Source: a cyanobiont of Ornithocercus magnificus (GTDB lineage Bacteria > Cyanobacteriota > Cyanobacteriia > PCC-6307 > Cyanobiaceae). Taken from it: 41,955 nt of DNA. A program made the translations under genes and the position numbers. The notes below the pieces were generated by a model that was not told where the DNA came from, did not search any database, and saw nothing but the letters and a program-made list of their open reading frames with translations. Shown piece by piece: positions 16,186 to 22,572 of this stretch (position 1 is the stretch's first letter; every line of letters starts with the position of its first letter). The DNA lies in contig BIMP01000003.1 in the NCBI GenBank assembly GCA_007996965.1, forward strand, positions 1 to 41,955. Reading direction: 5' to 3'.

Positions 16186-17352
16186 CTATGTGTTTCCCTG
16201 GCTTCCCTGGCTTCCCTGGCTTCCCTGGCTTGGCGGGGTTGACGGCGGCACATCAGTATAGAGCTCAATGGCGCAAGCTGGGCTGACTGGCCCAATACCG
16301 CACGCGAGTTTGGCAACGTGAAGCTCACCGCCCCATTCAGCTCTAAACTCCGGCCCAGTGCTATCGAATCGCGGCATCATTGCATGAACAATAGCAGCGG
16401 CGTTTTTATGGAAGATTAAACCGCAAGAACCCTTAAATGAGGTCGACGTACCGTAGCTATTCTTGTAAGCGCTATCTGTGAGGACAGCGGCGTCCGTGTC
16501 ATCCGACGCTATCGTTCTATTTATAAAAGCGCCTGGATTGTCTGGCGGGTTGTCTAGACGCTCATAATTAACACCGTATCTTCCTTGAAAAGGAAAATTG
16601 AGATTTGTGTAAACATCTATGTCCCAGAGTTTCTGAAAACTATTCTGGCTAGGCTTCTGCAGCGCTGCTCCCAAATCGTGATCGCTAATCACTTTTGTGA
16701 TGTTAGCTGTGTTGATTAAGGCATTGTACTGCCGTGTGTTGAAGAGAGCGACCCTACCCTGCCTTGAAACGCCTTTCTCGGTTAGAATTGCACTGGCTTC
16801 TCTAAGGGCCTCGACCAGCTTCTCGCCGTCATACGCGTCGTTCGGGGAGGTACCGATCTTAATCCGAGTACCTCCGGGTTCTTCATGACCTGTAGCGTCT
16901 ATAGGCGACGCCCTGCGCGCAGCCATAGACACGGCCCTCCATGCTAATCTATCTGCCTGAAGAGCGATTGCTGCGCCGGCTTGGTGGCTGAAATCCATTA
17001 TCAGCTCAGGGCGAGACATCAATAGATCTAACTCATCGAGAAAGAAAGAAGAAATCAACAGTCGATCTATGTTTACATCGGTAGAAGCAATCGCCGGGTT
17101 TCCGTCAGTCTGACCCATAATGCTCGTACCTCGCTTATGCCAGCCGTGCTTCATGCGACCGGTGTGGTAGAATTTTTCGGCCTTTGCGTATTTTATGTAG
17201 CGGTTGTCTAATAGCTGCCGGGCGAGACACTCTCGCTCAAATGCCCGTTGGACATAACCGCTAAATAAGACTCTAAAGTTCTCGCGTTTATCGGAACCTA
17301 AATTATTAGCGCCAGGATATGTGACATACTTACTAGGTACGCTTAAAGTCAT
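16186..17352 (-). CDS. Major capsid protein
   Basis: 388 residues, between the scaffold/hli segment and gp11, exactly where T7 gp10 lies, and similar in length. Fold-type segments include an N-arm, NVDRLLISSFFLDELDLLMS-like region, REASAILTEKGVSRQGRVALF and a C-terminal VAKLACGIGPVSPACAIELYTD. It should form the HK97-type icosahedral shell. The C-terminus carries four perfect Ser-Gln-Gly repeats encoded by a 9-base tandem repeat, preceded by Pro-rich VPPSTPPS, so the tail is low-complexity and may be exposed. A 296-base non-coding stretch precedes it. Confidence 0.9.
   Translation of the reverse strand: MTLSVPSKYVTYPGANNLGSDKRENFRVLFSGYVQRAFERECLARQLLDNRYIKYAKAEKFYHTGRMKHGWHKRGTSIMGQTDGNPAIASTDVNIDRLLISSFFLDELDLLMSRPELIMDFSHQAGAAIALQADRLAWRAVSMAARRASPIDATGHEEPGGTRIKIGTSPNDAYDGEKLVEALREASAILTEKGVSRQGRVALFNTRQYNALINTANITKVISDHDLGAALQKPSQNSFQKLWDIDVYTNLNFPFQGRYGVNYERLDNPPDNPGAFINRTIASDDTDAAVLTDSAYKNSYGTSTSFKGSCGLIFHKNAAAIVHAMMPRFDSTGPEFRAEWGGELHVAKLACGIGPVSPACAIELYTDVPPSTPPSQGSQGSQGSQGNT
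16195..16230. repeat. 9-bp tandem repeat x4 inside the capsid gene
   Basis: The plus strand shows TCCCTGGCT four times without change; the coding strand gives SQG four times at the capsid C-terminus. It lies only 26 bases from the 11-G run. Copy number would be expected to vary between isolates. Confidence 0.95.
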
Positions 17353-17648
17353 TTTATTATGAACTAAATAGTTTTATATCTGCACCAAGCTCGGTGTAAC
17401 TCGAGATCGATCTTTAAAAATGTAGTCTTTCCTACTGTCATTTAGGCCTGCAACGCGTACGGTGCTAGCCAATAGCCGCAGGAGGGAATTGAACCCTCCT
17501 CACTTATCCCAAATACGGCTGTTAAATAGAAATGTCCTCTAATATTTAGGTATGGTTAGAGCAACTTCGCCGCGAATTAGTTAGAGAAAGCTGTCTCACA
17601 GTTTGCGCTTACAGCAGGAATTCAGGGTTGCCAACCGATGATGTGGTT
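17353..17648. promoter_or_regulatory. Non-coding stretch between hli and capsid
   Basis: No gene is visible here apart from the tRNA-like element. A weak resemblance to the phage promoter exists at about 17428-17447 on the minus strand (TGACAGTAGGAAAGAC against CACACTATAGGAGAAAG), which would suit a strong capsid promoter, but bases are missing from the core and I do not call it. The leader presumably carries the capsid ribosome binding site, which is not obvious. Confidence 0.35.
17473..17520 (-). ncRNA. tRNA acceptor/T-arm-like minihelix element
   Basis: On the minus strand AGCCGTA (17520-17514) can pair with TGCGGCT (17480-17474), and between them GGAGGG / TTCAATT / CCCTCC (17499-17481) forms a T-arm with a canonical 7-base T loop. 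A 14-base linker takes the place of the D and anticodon arms. The result resembles the acceptor-T half of a tRNA with no anticodon. No encoded CCA follows. It could be a tRNA mimic, the 3' part of a tRNA captured as an attachment core, or a processing hairpin. The pairing is seen; the role is unknown. Confidence 0.45.
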
Positions 17649-17792
17649 TTACCAAATTCCGGGAATTAGCTGGCCTGTTACAGCATAGGCACCTAGAGCT
17701 GCGACCATGCCGACCATTGCCGCGTAGCCGTTCAGTCGCTCGGCCCGAACGAGATAACGCTGAACTTCTGTAGATTTGAAATAGCTGAACAT
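17649..17792 (-). CDS. hli: High-light-inducible protein (HLIP)
   Basis: A 47-residue ORF starting at ATG 17792 and stopping at TAA 17651-17649, between scaffold and capsid. Residues 17-47 read AERLNGYAAMVGMVAALGAY then AVTGQLIPGIW: the single chlorophyll-binding helix motif ExxNGxxAMxG followed by the typical cyanobacterial TGQ(I/L)IPG ending. HLIPs bind chlorophyll and carotenoid in the thylakoid membrane and protect photosystem II; many cyanophages carry them to keep photosynthesis working during infection. One oddity is Tyr at position 23 where the motif normally has Arg (NGR), the residue that ion-pairs with a chlorophyll-ligating Glu. Ten bases separate it from the scaffold gene, so it is probably expressed with virion genes. 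Confidence 0.9.
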   Translation of the reverse strand: MFSYFKSTEVQRYLVRAERLNGYAAMVGMVAALGAYAVTGQLIPGIW

Positions 17793-17801
17793 AATTTAGA
17801 G

Positions 17802-18593
17802 TTAAAAGTTAAAAAAGTTTGGGTCAGAAGCTAGTGTGCGCTCAATCTTCTGGAAATCAATCTCACCAGAATCAAAGACATTAGAGGTAGAGTTTCCTGG
17901 ATCTGGCAGAGAGTCTAGAAACTCCCGGGGGTTTTTATAGACATCGTAGCTCTGAGTCGCAGTCTTGCCCGATATCAATCTGCCGTCGCGACCGCACGCA
18001 TCTTGATACATGCTGTACAAACCAGCGACAGCCAATTGGATTTCAGCGGCATCCTGCCTCTGCAGGGCATTATTGAACGCGTCGATGGACTGCGGATCGA
18101 GCTGCTGCTCTGCCCAGGTTTTCATCTGAGTATAGTCGTCCTGCCCGCCGACAGAATCAATAATTCTCTGGCTATCTTCTCGGCTAAGCTCGCGTTGATC
18201 TCCCGGCTGCTCTGCATACTCCGGCTGCTCGCCCCGCATGAACTCCAGCTGGGCTTGGACAAGGGCTTCACTAGGCAGCGAATGCAGTTTCTCTAGAGTC
18301 TCCTGCGTGATGGTGCCGTAGGTCGAAAATTCATCCTGCGCGTCCAGCAAAATCTCGCGATGCTCTGGATCTACAGCATCGAAACTGGTTTCATAGGCTG
18401 TAGATTCGTCGTCGGTAAAATCGTTCTCATCTGCAGGCGGCGACCCTGACTCACTCTCATCGGTGGGGATTTCCGCCGCTGCGGCTGCTTCAGCAGCGGC
18501 TGCTTTTTGAGCGTAGCGGAATACCTCCTGCGTGTCTGCAGGAAGGGCGGCTATTTCTGGCGGCAAATCTTCAGCGGCCTCATTAGTTTCCAT
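17802..18593 (-). CDS. Capsid scaffold / assembly protein
   Basis: 263 residues, very acidic in the first half (TDESESGSPPADENDFTDDESTAYE), Gln/Glu-rich helices in the middle, and an ordered end with FDSGEIDFQKIERTLASDPNFF. It lies between portal and capsid and overlaps the portal gene by 11 bases, the exact position of T7 gp9. Acidic helical proteins here guide procapsid assembly and are then lost. Sequence identity to gp9 is not obvious; the call rests on composition and position. Confidence 0.85.
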   Translation of the reverse strand: METNEAAEDLPPEIAALPADTQEVFRYAQKAAAAEAAAAAEIPTDESESGSPPADENDFTDDESTAYETSFDAVDPEHREILLDAQDEFSTYGTITQETLEKLHSLPSEALVQAQLEFMRGEQPEYAEQPGDQRELSREDSQRIIDSVGGQDDYTQMKTWAEQQLDPQSIDAFNNALQRQDAAEIQLAVAGLYSMYQDACGRDGRLISGKTATQSYDVYKNPREFLDSLPDPGNSTSNVFDSGEIDFQKIERTLASDPNFFNF

Positions 18594-20202
18594 CTTCTAA
18601 ATTCTCCGTAGGTTGATTGCTGTTGTTCTTACTCATTTCTTCTTGTATGACTTTTAGAAGCGGCGCAGCTTGCTTGACGACGCTTTGCTCGTTGGCTTGG
18701 TCTAGACGGCGTTGCTGCTCCTGGTTAACTTCTTCCTGAGACTTGATCAGATTCTTAGAGCTGAGTCCAAGGGCGCTGGCGAGTTGATCGATCAGAGTCT
18801 GCGGCTTCAGGTACATTAAGGCAGCTTCTGGGCCGAGAATTTTCTGGAGCGTCTCTACGAGGGTTAGAATCTTTTCGTACTCCTGGCTCCGTCCAATTGA
18901 ATTTATGCCGGCGACAATAGTTTTCTTTACCTTTTTGTCTTTCAACTGCGCGGGTAGTCGCCTCGCCTTTGTCAATACATGTATCAGACGGTTTAGATAT
19001 GGAATCAAAAACTCAGCAGTCAACAGAGAGAATAGCCCTGAAAGTTGGCGCTCCAGTTCAAGCTGAACGTTTCTAATCTCGCTGGCTGTGGTGCGCTCAC
19101 TATCGCGTATAGAGAGCTGCAGAAATGCCGACCTGATTCTCTGCTCCAGCGCTTGGATCTTGGCATTGGCGACTGCAAAATCGGCGGTTTTTCCGACGTT
19201 CAGCGCCGTGAGATCTGTAGGCCTAGCCACCACGCATTCCCCATTGCGAGTCTCTGCCAACTTTTTAGGAGTAACCGTTGCGCCTGGATTAATAATCCAG
19301 ATGACTTTGGCGCTCGCTCCTACTCCCTCGACCAGCGTTTTCGACAAGTGCGAGAGCGCCTCAAGGTCTTCTATGTACTCTTCAACACGTCCGCGGCCAT
19401 AATCTTCGCCGTCCACCCAAGAGGTGTAGCGCAGGACGATCCACGGCGAGGCATCTGCTGGCGCCCAACCCTCGCTACCTGTAATTATTTGACCGGCTTC
19501 AGTTTCCTGATGGTACGCCCAGCGCCATTTGTTTTTCGACTTGGCGCGGTTGCTTTTATAATCCCTATAGACTCGTGTATAAATATTAACCTCGTCTTTA
19601 TCGGACGAGCTAGACGGTCCTGCTTGTGCATTCCAAGGATCGGCATAGATCTGTTCAGCAAGGGGCGGCAGCCCTAAGACACTGCGGTGGACGGTTTCGA
19701 CCGTAATATGCTCGATGACGTTGCCGTTGCCGTCACGATCGACAACATAACGAGACAGCGGAAAATGTCGCATTGTCTCTGAATCAGGCGGCATAAACAG
19801 CATCGAATTACCGCCCACCACTAGATGCAGCATGGCCTGTTGGATTACGACGCGATCGTGCGAATCGGCTATCCGTTTCATGATCGCTTGCTCGACAATA
19901 CCCAGAGCTTTATCGAAATCTGCTCTCATCTCTTCTGGCAGAGCTTGCACTGGTTCATCTATACTTAGTTTAAAAAAACTAGAGGTAGGTGGTAGAATAG
20001 CGAGGACAATTTTAGAAGCTAAGGCGTTTGCACTCTCGGCACCGCAGCTGTTGTAAAGCCGCTCAAAATTACTATAGTCTCTGTTCCCATGTTCAGTTAT
20101 TAGATATGGCAGCGTCAATTCTGCACAACGTCTAGCCTTATCTAGGAACGGCTGTCGCTTAGATGCTAGCCGGCGGTAACGCGCTTTGGCAGACTCAGTC
20201 AT
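18583..20202 (-). CDS. Portal (head-tail connector) protein
   Basis: 539 residues, the usual size for T7 gp8-like portals. Family features: start KARYRRLASKRQPFLDKARRCAELTLPYL, then ESANALASKIVLAILPP near residue 55-70, FKLSID, and a long stem region with TASEIRNVQLELERQLSGLFSLLTAEFLIPYLNRL around 365-400. The dodecamer forms the DNA channel and terminase dock. The C-terminal tail is Gln/Asn-rich. It starts within the preceding Pro-rich ORF by a 4-base ATGA-type overlap and runs 11 bases into the scaffold frame. Confidence 0.92.
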   Translation of the reverse strand: MTESAKARYRRLASKRQPFLDKARRCAELTLPYLITEHGNRDYSNFERLYNSCGAESANALASKIVLAILPPTSSFFKLSIDEPVQALPEEMRADFDKALGIVEQAIMKRIADSHDRVVIQQAMLHLVVGGNSMLFMPPDSETMRHFPLSRYVVDRDGNGNVIEHITVETVHRSVLGLPPLAEQIYADPWNAQAGPSSSSDKDEVNIYTRVYRDYKSNRAKSKNKWRWAYHQETEAGQIITGSEGWAPADASPWIVLRYTSWVDGEDYGRGRVEEYIEDLEALSHLSKTLVEGVGASAKVIWIINPGATVTPKKLAETRNGECVVARPTDLTALNVGKTADFAVANAKIQALEQRIRSAFLQLSIRDSERTTASEIRNVQLELERQLSGLFSLLTAEFLIPYLNRLIHVLTKARRLPAQLKDKKVKKTIVAGINSIGRSQEYEKILTLVETLQKILGPEAALMYLKPQTLIDQLASALGLSSKNLIKSQEEVNQEQQRRLDQANEQSVVKQAAPLLKVIQEEMSKNNSNQPTENLEDGN

Positions 20203-20456
20203 CGCGGGATATTAAGCCCACCGGGGTTATGACCGGGGACTCGTAAAGGAGTCAACAAGGCGGCAGCATCGCGGTTTTTGCGGCCTGAGAGGCGGTCTCT
20301 AGCGCCGCCGTAGCGGACCCGCTTACGCTTCTGCAATTTGAGCGGTTGTATGGGGGATAGAGGTGGAGGTGGCGGCAGGGGCGGCGGTATAGGTGCTAAT
20401 ATCTGTGGTGGTATAAATTGCGGTAGTGCTGGTGGCCGCGGTCTTGTAAAACACAT
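20199..20456 (-). CDS. Proline-rich small protein upstream of portal
   Basis: 85 residues. The first half is almost entirely Pro with Ile/Leu/Gln (PPQILAPIPPPLPPPPPLSP), then a basic segment KLQKRKRVRYGGARDRLSGRKNRDAAALLTPLR. It overlaps the portal start by four bases, an arrangement that implies translational coupling and supports it being real. T7-like phages carry small tail or host-range proteins such as gp6.7 and gp7.3 just before the portal; a similar role is possible but there is no sequence signature. Confidence 0.65.
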   Translation of the reverse strand: MCFTRPRPPALPQFIPPQILAPIPPPLPPPPPLSPIQPLKLQKRKRVRYGGARDRLSGRKNRDAAALLTPLRVPGHNPGGLNIPR

Positions 20457-20514
20457 ATGCAGTATCTATAGTTCTCCAAAGGTTTGGCTGTAATTCACTA
20501 TATAATTGGACTTA

Positions 20515-21120
20515 TTAATCGAATAAGTACTGCCTTATCCAACCAACCGCACGGCGCTGCCCCAGACGGAACATCGTTTCATAAATAACACAATCCGGGG
20601 CCGGAGTCTTAAACTCAGTAGTTAACGGTTTATCAAACCTAGACTCTATTCTAAAAACTAATTCATGTTTATTATAATAAATACTATTTCTAGCGGACGC
20701 ATCGTATGCGAAAGGTCGGGAGCAATTGAAAGAATATCGCACCTTCAGGTGCTCGTGGGTATATCTCAGGGTCTCTTCGAGAATACTTGTATTAACGCTT
20801 AATGCATCGTCTAAGTAAGGCCACGTGCTCCGTTGGAATTTCGGTTCCCTGGCTAAAGACGAATAGCTGAATGTATTGTCGAAGCTCTGGCCCCTGCTCT
20901 CGAAGTCCCTGCATAAGGTTCCTATACACCAAGCACTTATAATACTTGACACCTCATTGTAAAAGCCAGCTATGCTGTTTAACACAGACTGCTGTCCCAA
21001 CATGTAAGCGTAGGTCCCATAGGAAGAATCTTCGCTCGGTAAAGCACCGACAAAGGCCTCTTTTAAGGCCTCCACAAAGGGTCTAAAGGGGCGGGTCTGC
21101 GGGGAATTAGGAGGTAACAT
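20515..21120 (-). CDS. Hypothetical protein between mazG-like gene and portal
   Basis: 201 residues, no family recognised. It has Cys-containing ISAWCIGTLCRDFES and aromatic-rich RYSFNCSRPFAYDASARNSIYYN and ends in GQRRAVGWIRQYLFD. No membrane segment or catalytic motif is clear. It is followed by a 58-base gap before the Pro-rich gene, and a strong hairpin (21146-21175) precedes it, so it may be translated from a processed transcript. Confidence 0.75.
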   Translation of the reverse strand: MLPPNSPQTRPFRPFVEALKEAFVGALPSEDSSYGTYAYMLGQQSVLNSIAGFYNEVSSIISAWCIGTLCRDFESRGQSFDNTFSYSSLAREPKFQRSTWPYLDDALSVNTSILEETLRYTHEHLKVRYSFNCSRPFAYDASARNSIYYNKHELVFRIESRFDKPLTTEFKTPAPDCVIYETMFRLGQRRAVGWIRQYLFD

Positions 21121-21145
21121 TCTGAAAGTCTCTGAATGGAGATCC

Positions 21146-21175
21146 GCAGAAGATCTAACCCAGCAGATCTTCCGC
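21146..21175 (-). promoter_or_regulatory. Hairpin between mazG-like gene and next gene, possible RNA-processing site
   Basis: GAAGATCT (21149-21156) and AGATCTTC (21165-21172) are perfect 8-bp arms around an 8-base loop; GC pairs continue outside one mismatch. It begins 16 bases after the upstream stop codon. No U-run follows, so an RNase III-type processing or stability hairpin is more likely than a terminator. Confidence 0.5.
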
Positions 21176-21190
21176 GATTAGGTCGTATTT

Positions 21191-21598
21191 TTAACGCACT
21201 AAATCGCTTAAATCTGGCGGGCGATAGCCTTCTAGCTTGAGGATTTTTCCATCGTCGCGCCTTCTAACTCGGCCATCTGGTGGAATTTTAGTGAGGTTGG
21301 ACTCGTGTACTCTCTGCAGAGCCTCTTCCAGATCCCAGTTCTGGCTCCAGGCCAACTGGAAGGAGCTATATACGATATCAGCTAGCTCTTTTAGCTGGCA
21401 CTCCTCATCATCTCGGTCTTCCACAGCATCCATCAGCTCACCGAGCTCCTCGTCAATTAAATCGATAAAGAGCCCTTTTGTAGAGGCTTTTTGAAATTCG
21501 CCGGCCTGGTCTAATAACATATTAATCAAGTTGATTGGTTTGCGGGTTTTAGGGGTATTCGGACTGCAGATATGCGGGACAATGCCTTCATTTATCAT
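21191..21598 (-). CDS. mazG: MazG-like nucleotide pyrophosphohydrolase
   Basis: 135 residues. The all-alpha NTP pyrophosphatase signature is visible: a helix with FIDLIDEELGELMDAVEDRDDEE (the EExxE metal site) at about 45-65, then CQLKELADIVYSSFQLA (the ExxD site) at about 68-84, and a downstream ALQRVHESNLTKI...DGKILKLEGYRPPDL. This family hydrolyses NTPs or related alarmones. Cyanophages frequently carry MazG-like enzymes, thought to adjust nucleotide pools or signalling in the infected host. It overlaps the NblA-like frame by 11 bases. Confidence 0.85.
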   Translation of the reverse strand: MINEGIVPHICSPNTPKTRKPINLINMLLDQAGEFQKASTKGLFIDLIDEELGELMDAVEDRDDEECQLKELADIVYSSFQLAWSQNWDLEEALQRVHESNLTKIPPDGRVRRRDDGKILKLEGYRPPDLSDLVR

Positions 21599-21875
21599 AC
21601 TTTAATGCACGTCGTAAGAGATGCTTCTCGCTATACAGCTGCGTAAGCTTATCCTCTAAGAAGAAAACTCTCTTTAGAAGCGCAGTAAGATTGTTATCAG
21701 CTACCATATTATGTCGTACAGTATGGTAGAGAAGCTCGATTAGATCCTCTTTCGGCAGGTGCTCTGCCTCGTAACGCATTTTCGCTAATCTAAAATCCTG
21801 GTGAATATCTATCTCAGTCAGCGGTGCTGGAGGCCCTTGGCTTCCATAAAATGGGTCTTTGGAGCTTGAAGTCAT
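21588..21875 (-). CDS. nblA: NblA-like phycobilisome degradation protein
   Basis: 95 residues. Residues about 20-70 (LTEIDIHQDFRLAKMRYEA, then LPKEDLIELLYHTVRHNM and ADNNLTALLKR) line up with the NblA pattern LxxEQEFxLRxFExQ...MSxEQxxxxLxxLxxxMMxxxNxxxxLLK. NblA is a small helical adaptor that targets phycobilisomes to the Clp protease; freshwater cyanophages are known to carry it, supplying amino acids and reducing light harvesting. This copy has an extra Pro-rich N-terminus and a C-terminal tail (NblA is usually about 60 residues). It begins 62 bases inside the exonuclease gene. A remote family match; a generic helical hairpin is the alternative. Confidence 0.6.
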   Translation of the reverse strand: MTSSSKDPFYGSQGPPAPLTEIDIHQDFRLAKMRYEAEHLPKEDLIELLYHTVRHNMVADNNLTALLKRVFFLEDKLTQLYSEKHLLRRALKYDK

Positions 21876-22572
21876 AGTCGTTTTTAGTCAAAATTCGGGC
21901 TAAGCGCGCATTCAATAACGCAGTGTCTTGATCTAGATTCTTTAGGGCAAATGCTTTGACTACATTCTGCCAACTGTATCCCTTTTTATCCAGCAACGAG
22001 GTGGCGCGAGACGCTCCCAATCCCGGGCAGCCGGGATAATTATCGCTGCGGTCTCCTGCTAGTGTTTGTATCAGATGCCAGCGCGCACCGTCGGTTGGGG
22101 AAATATGGCTTAACTCGTTGGTGTTGGGGTTAAATAGTTGTCCTGGAATCTGCCGAAGATCCTTGTCCGGACTAATGACGATACACGTATACGGTGGGGC
22201 GGAAGTGGCGTAGATACCTATCGCATCATCGGCCTCGATTCTCGGCCAGCGTTGCGTATGATAAGTACCCTCTAAGTACTTGAGTAATCTCCAATATCCG
22301 CAGGGTTTCTTCCGCAGCCGCTGCGACTTATATTGGGTGCTCAGCTCCTTGCGGAAATTGTTCTCACCGCTGAAGAATAATATGAGGTTGGAGTTTTGAG
22401 CATCAAAACGGCGTTTGATGTAGTGTAGCTGGCGTTCTACATGACGTCTAGCATCATCAAAATAGCTGGCAACAACGGTAAGGTATTCATTGTATTCAAG
22501 ATCATATTCTGCCGATAGACAGGCAGAGTAAAGTATAACATCAGCATCTACTAAAAGCTTAATATTTGTCAT
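21814..22572 (-). CDS. 5'-3' exonuclease, T7 gp6-like (FEN family)
   Basis: 252 residues. Acidic metal-binding residues typical of the family are in place: LLVDADVILYSA (Asp 9, 11), EADDAIG at 113-119, SPDKDLRQI at 134-142 and GDRSDNYPG at 173-181, followed by the helix-hairpin-helix-like GLGASRATSLL. T7 gp6 removes RNA primers and degrades host DNA. It begins one base before the stop boundary of DNA polymerase, so both are in one translation unit, and its 3' end encodes the start of the NblA-like gene in another frame. Confidence 0.92.
   Translation of the reverse strand: MTNIKLLVDADVILYSACLSAEYDLEYNEYLTVVASYFDDARRHVERQLHYIKRRFDAQNSNLILFFSGENNFRKELSTQYKSQRLRKKPCGYWRLLKYLEGTYHTQRWPRIEADDAIGIYATSAPPYTCIVISPDKDLRQIPGQLFNPNTNELSHISPTDGARWHLIQTLAGDRSDNYPGCPGLGASRATSLLDKKGYSWQNVVKAFALKNLDQDTALLNARLARILTKNDYDFKLQRPILWKPRASSTAD

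Noticed and set aside
17461-17560. Complete tRNA gene between hli and capsid
   Set aside because: A T arm and acceptor-like stem are present, but no D arm or anticodon arm can be placed in the 14 bases between them, and no 5' acceptor strand is found further upstream.
19045-19677. 210-codon plus-strand frame inside the portal gene
   Set aside because: Entirely antisense to the portal; no recognisable domain.
20457-20514. ACTATAGATA in the gap before the Pro-rich gene as a phage promoter
   Set aside because: Only six core bases agree and the upstream recognition region differs completely.
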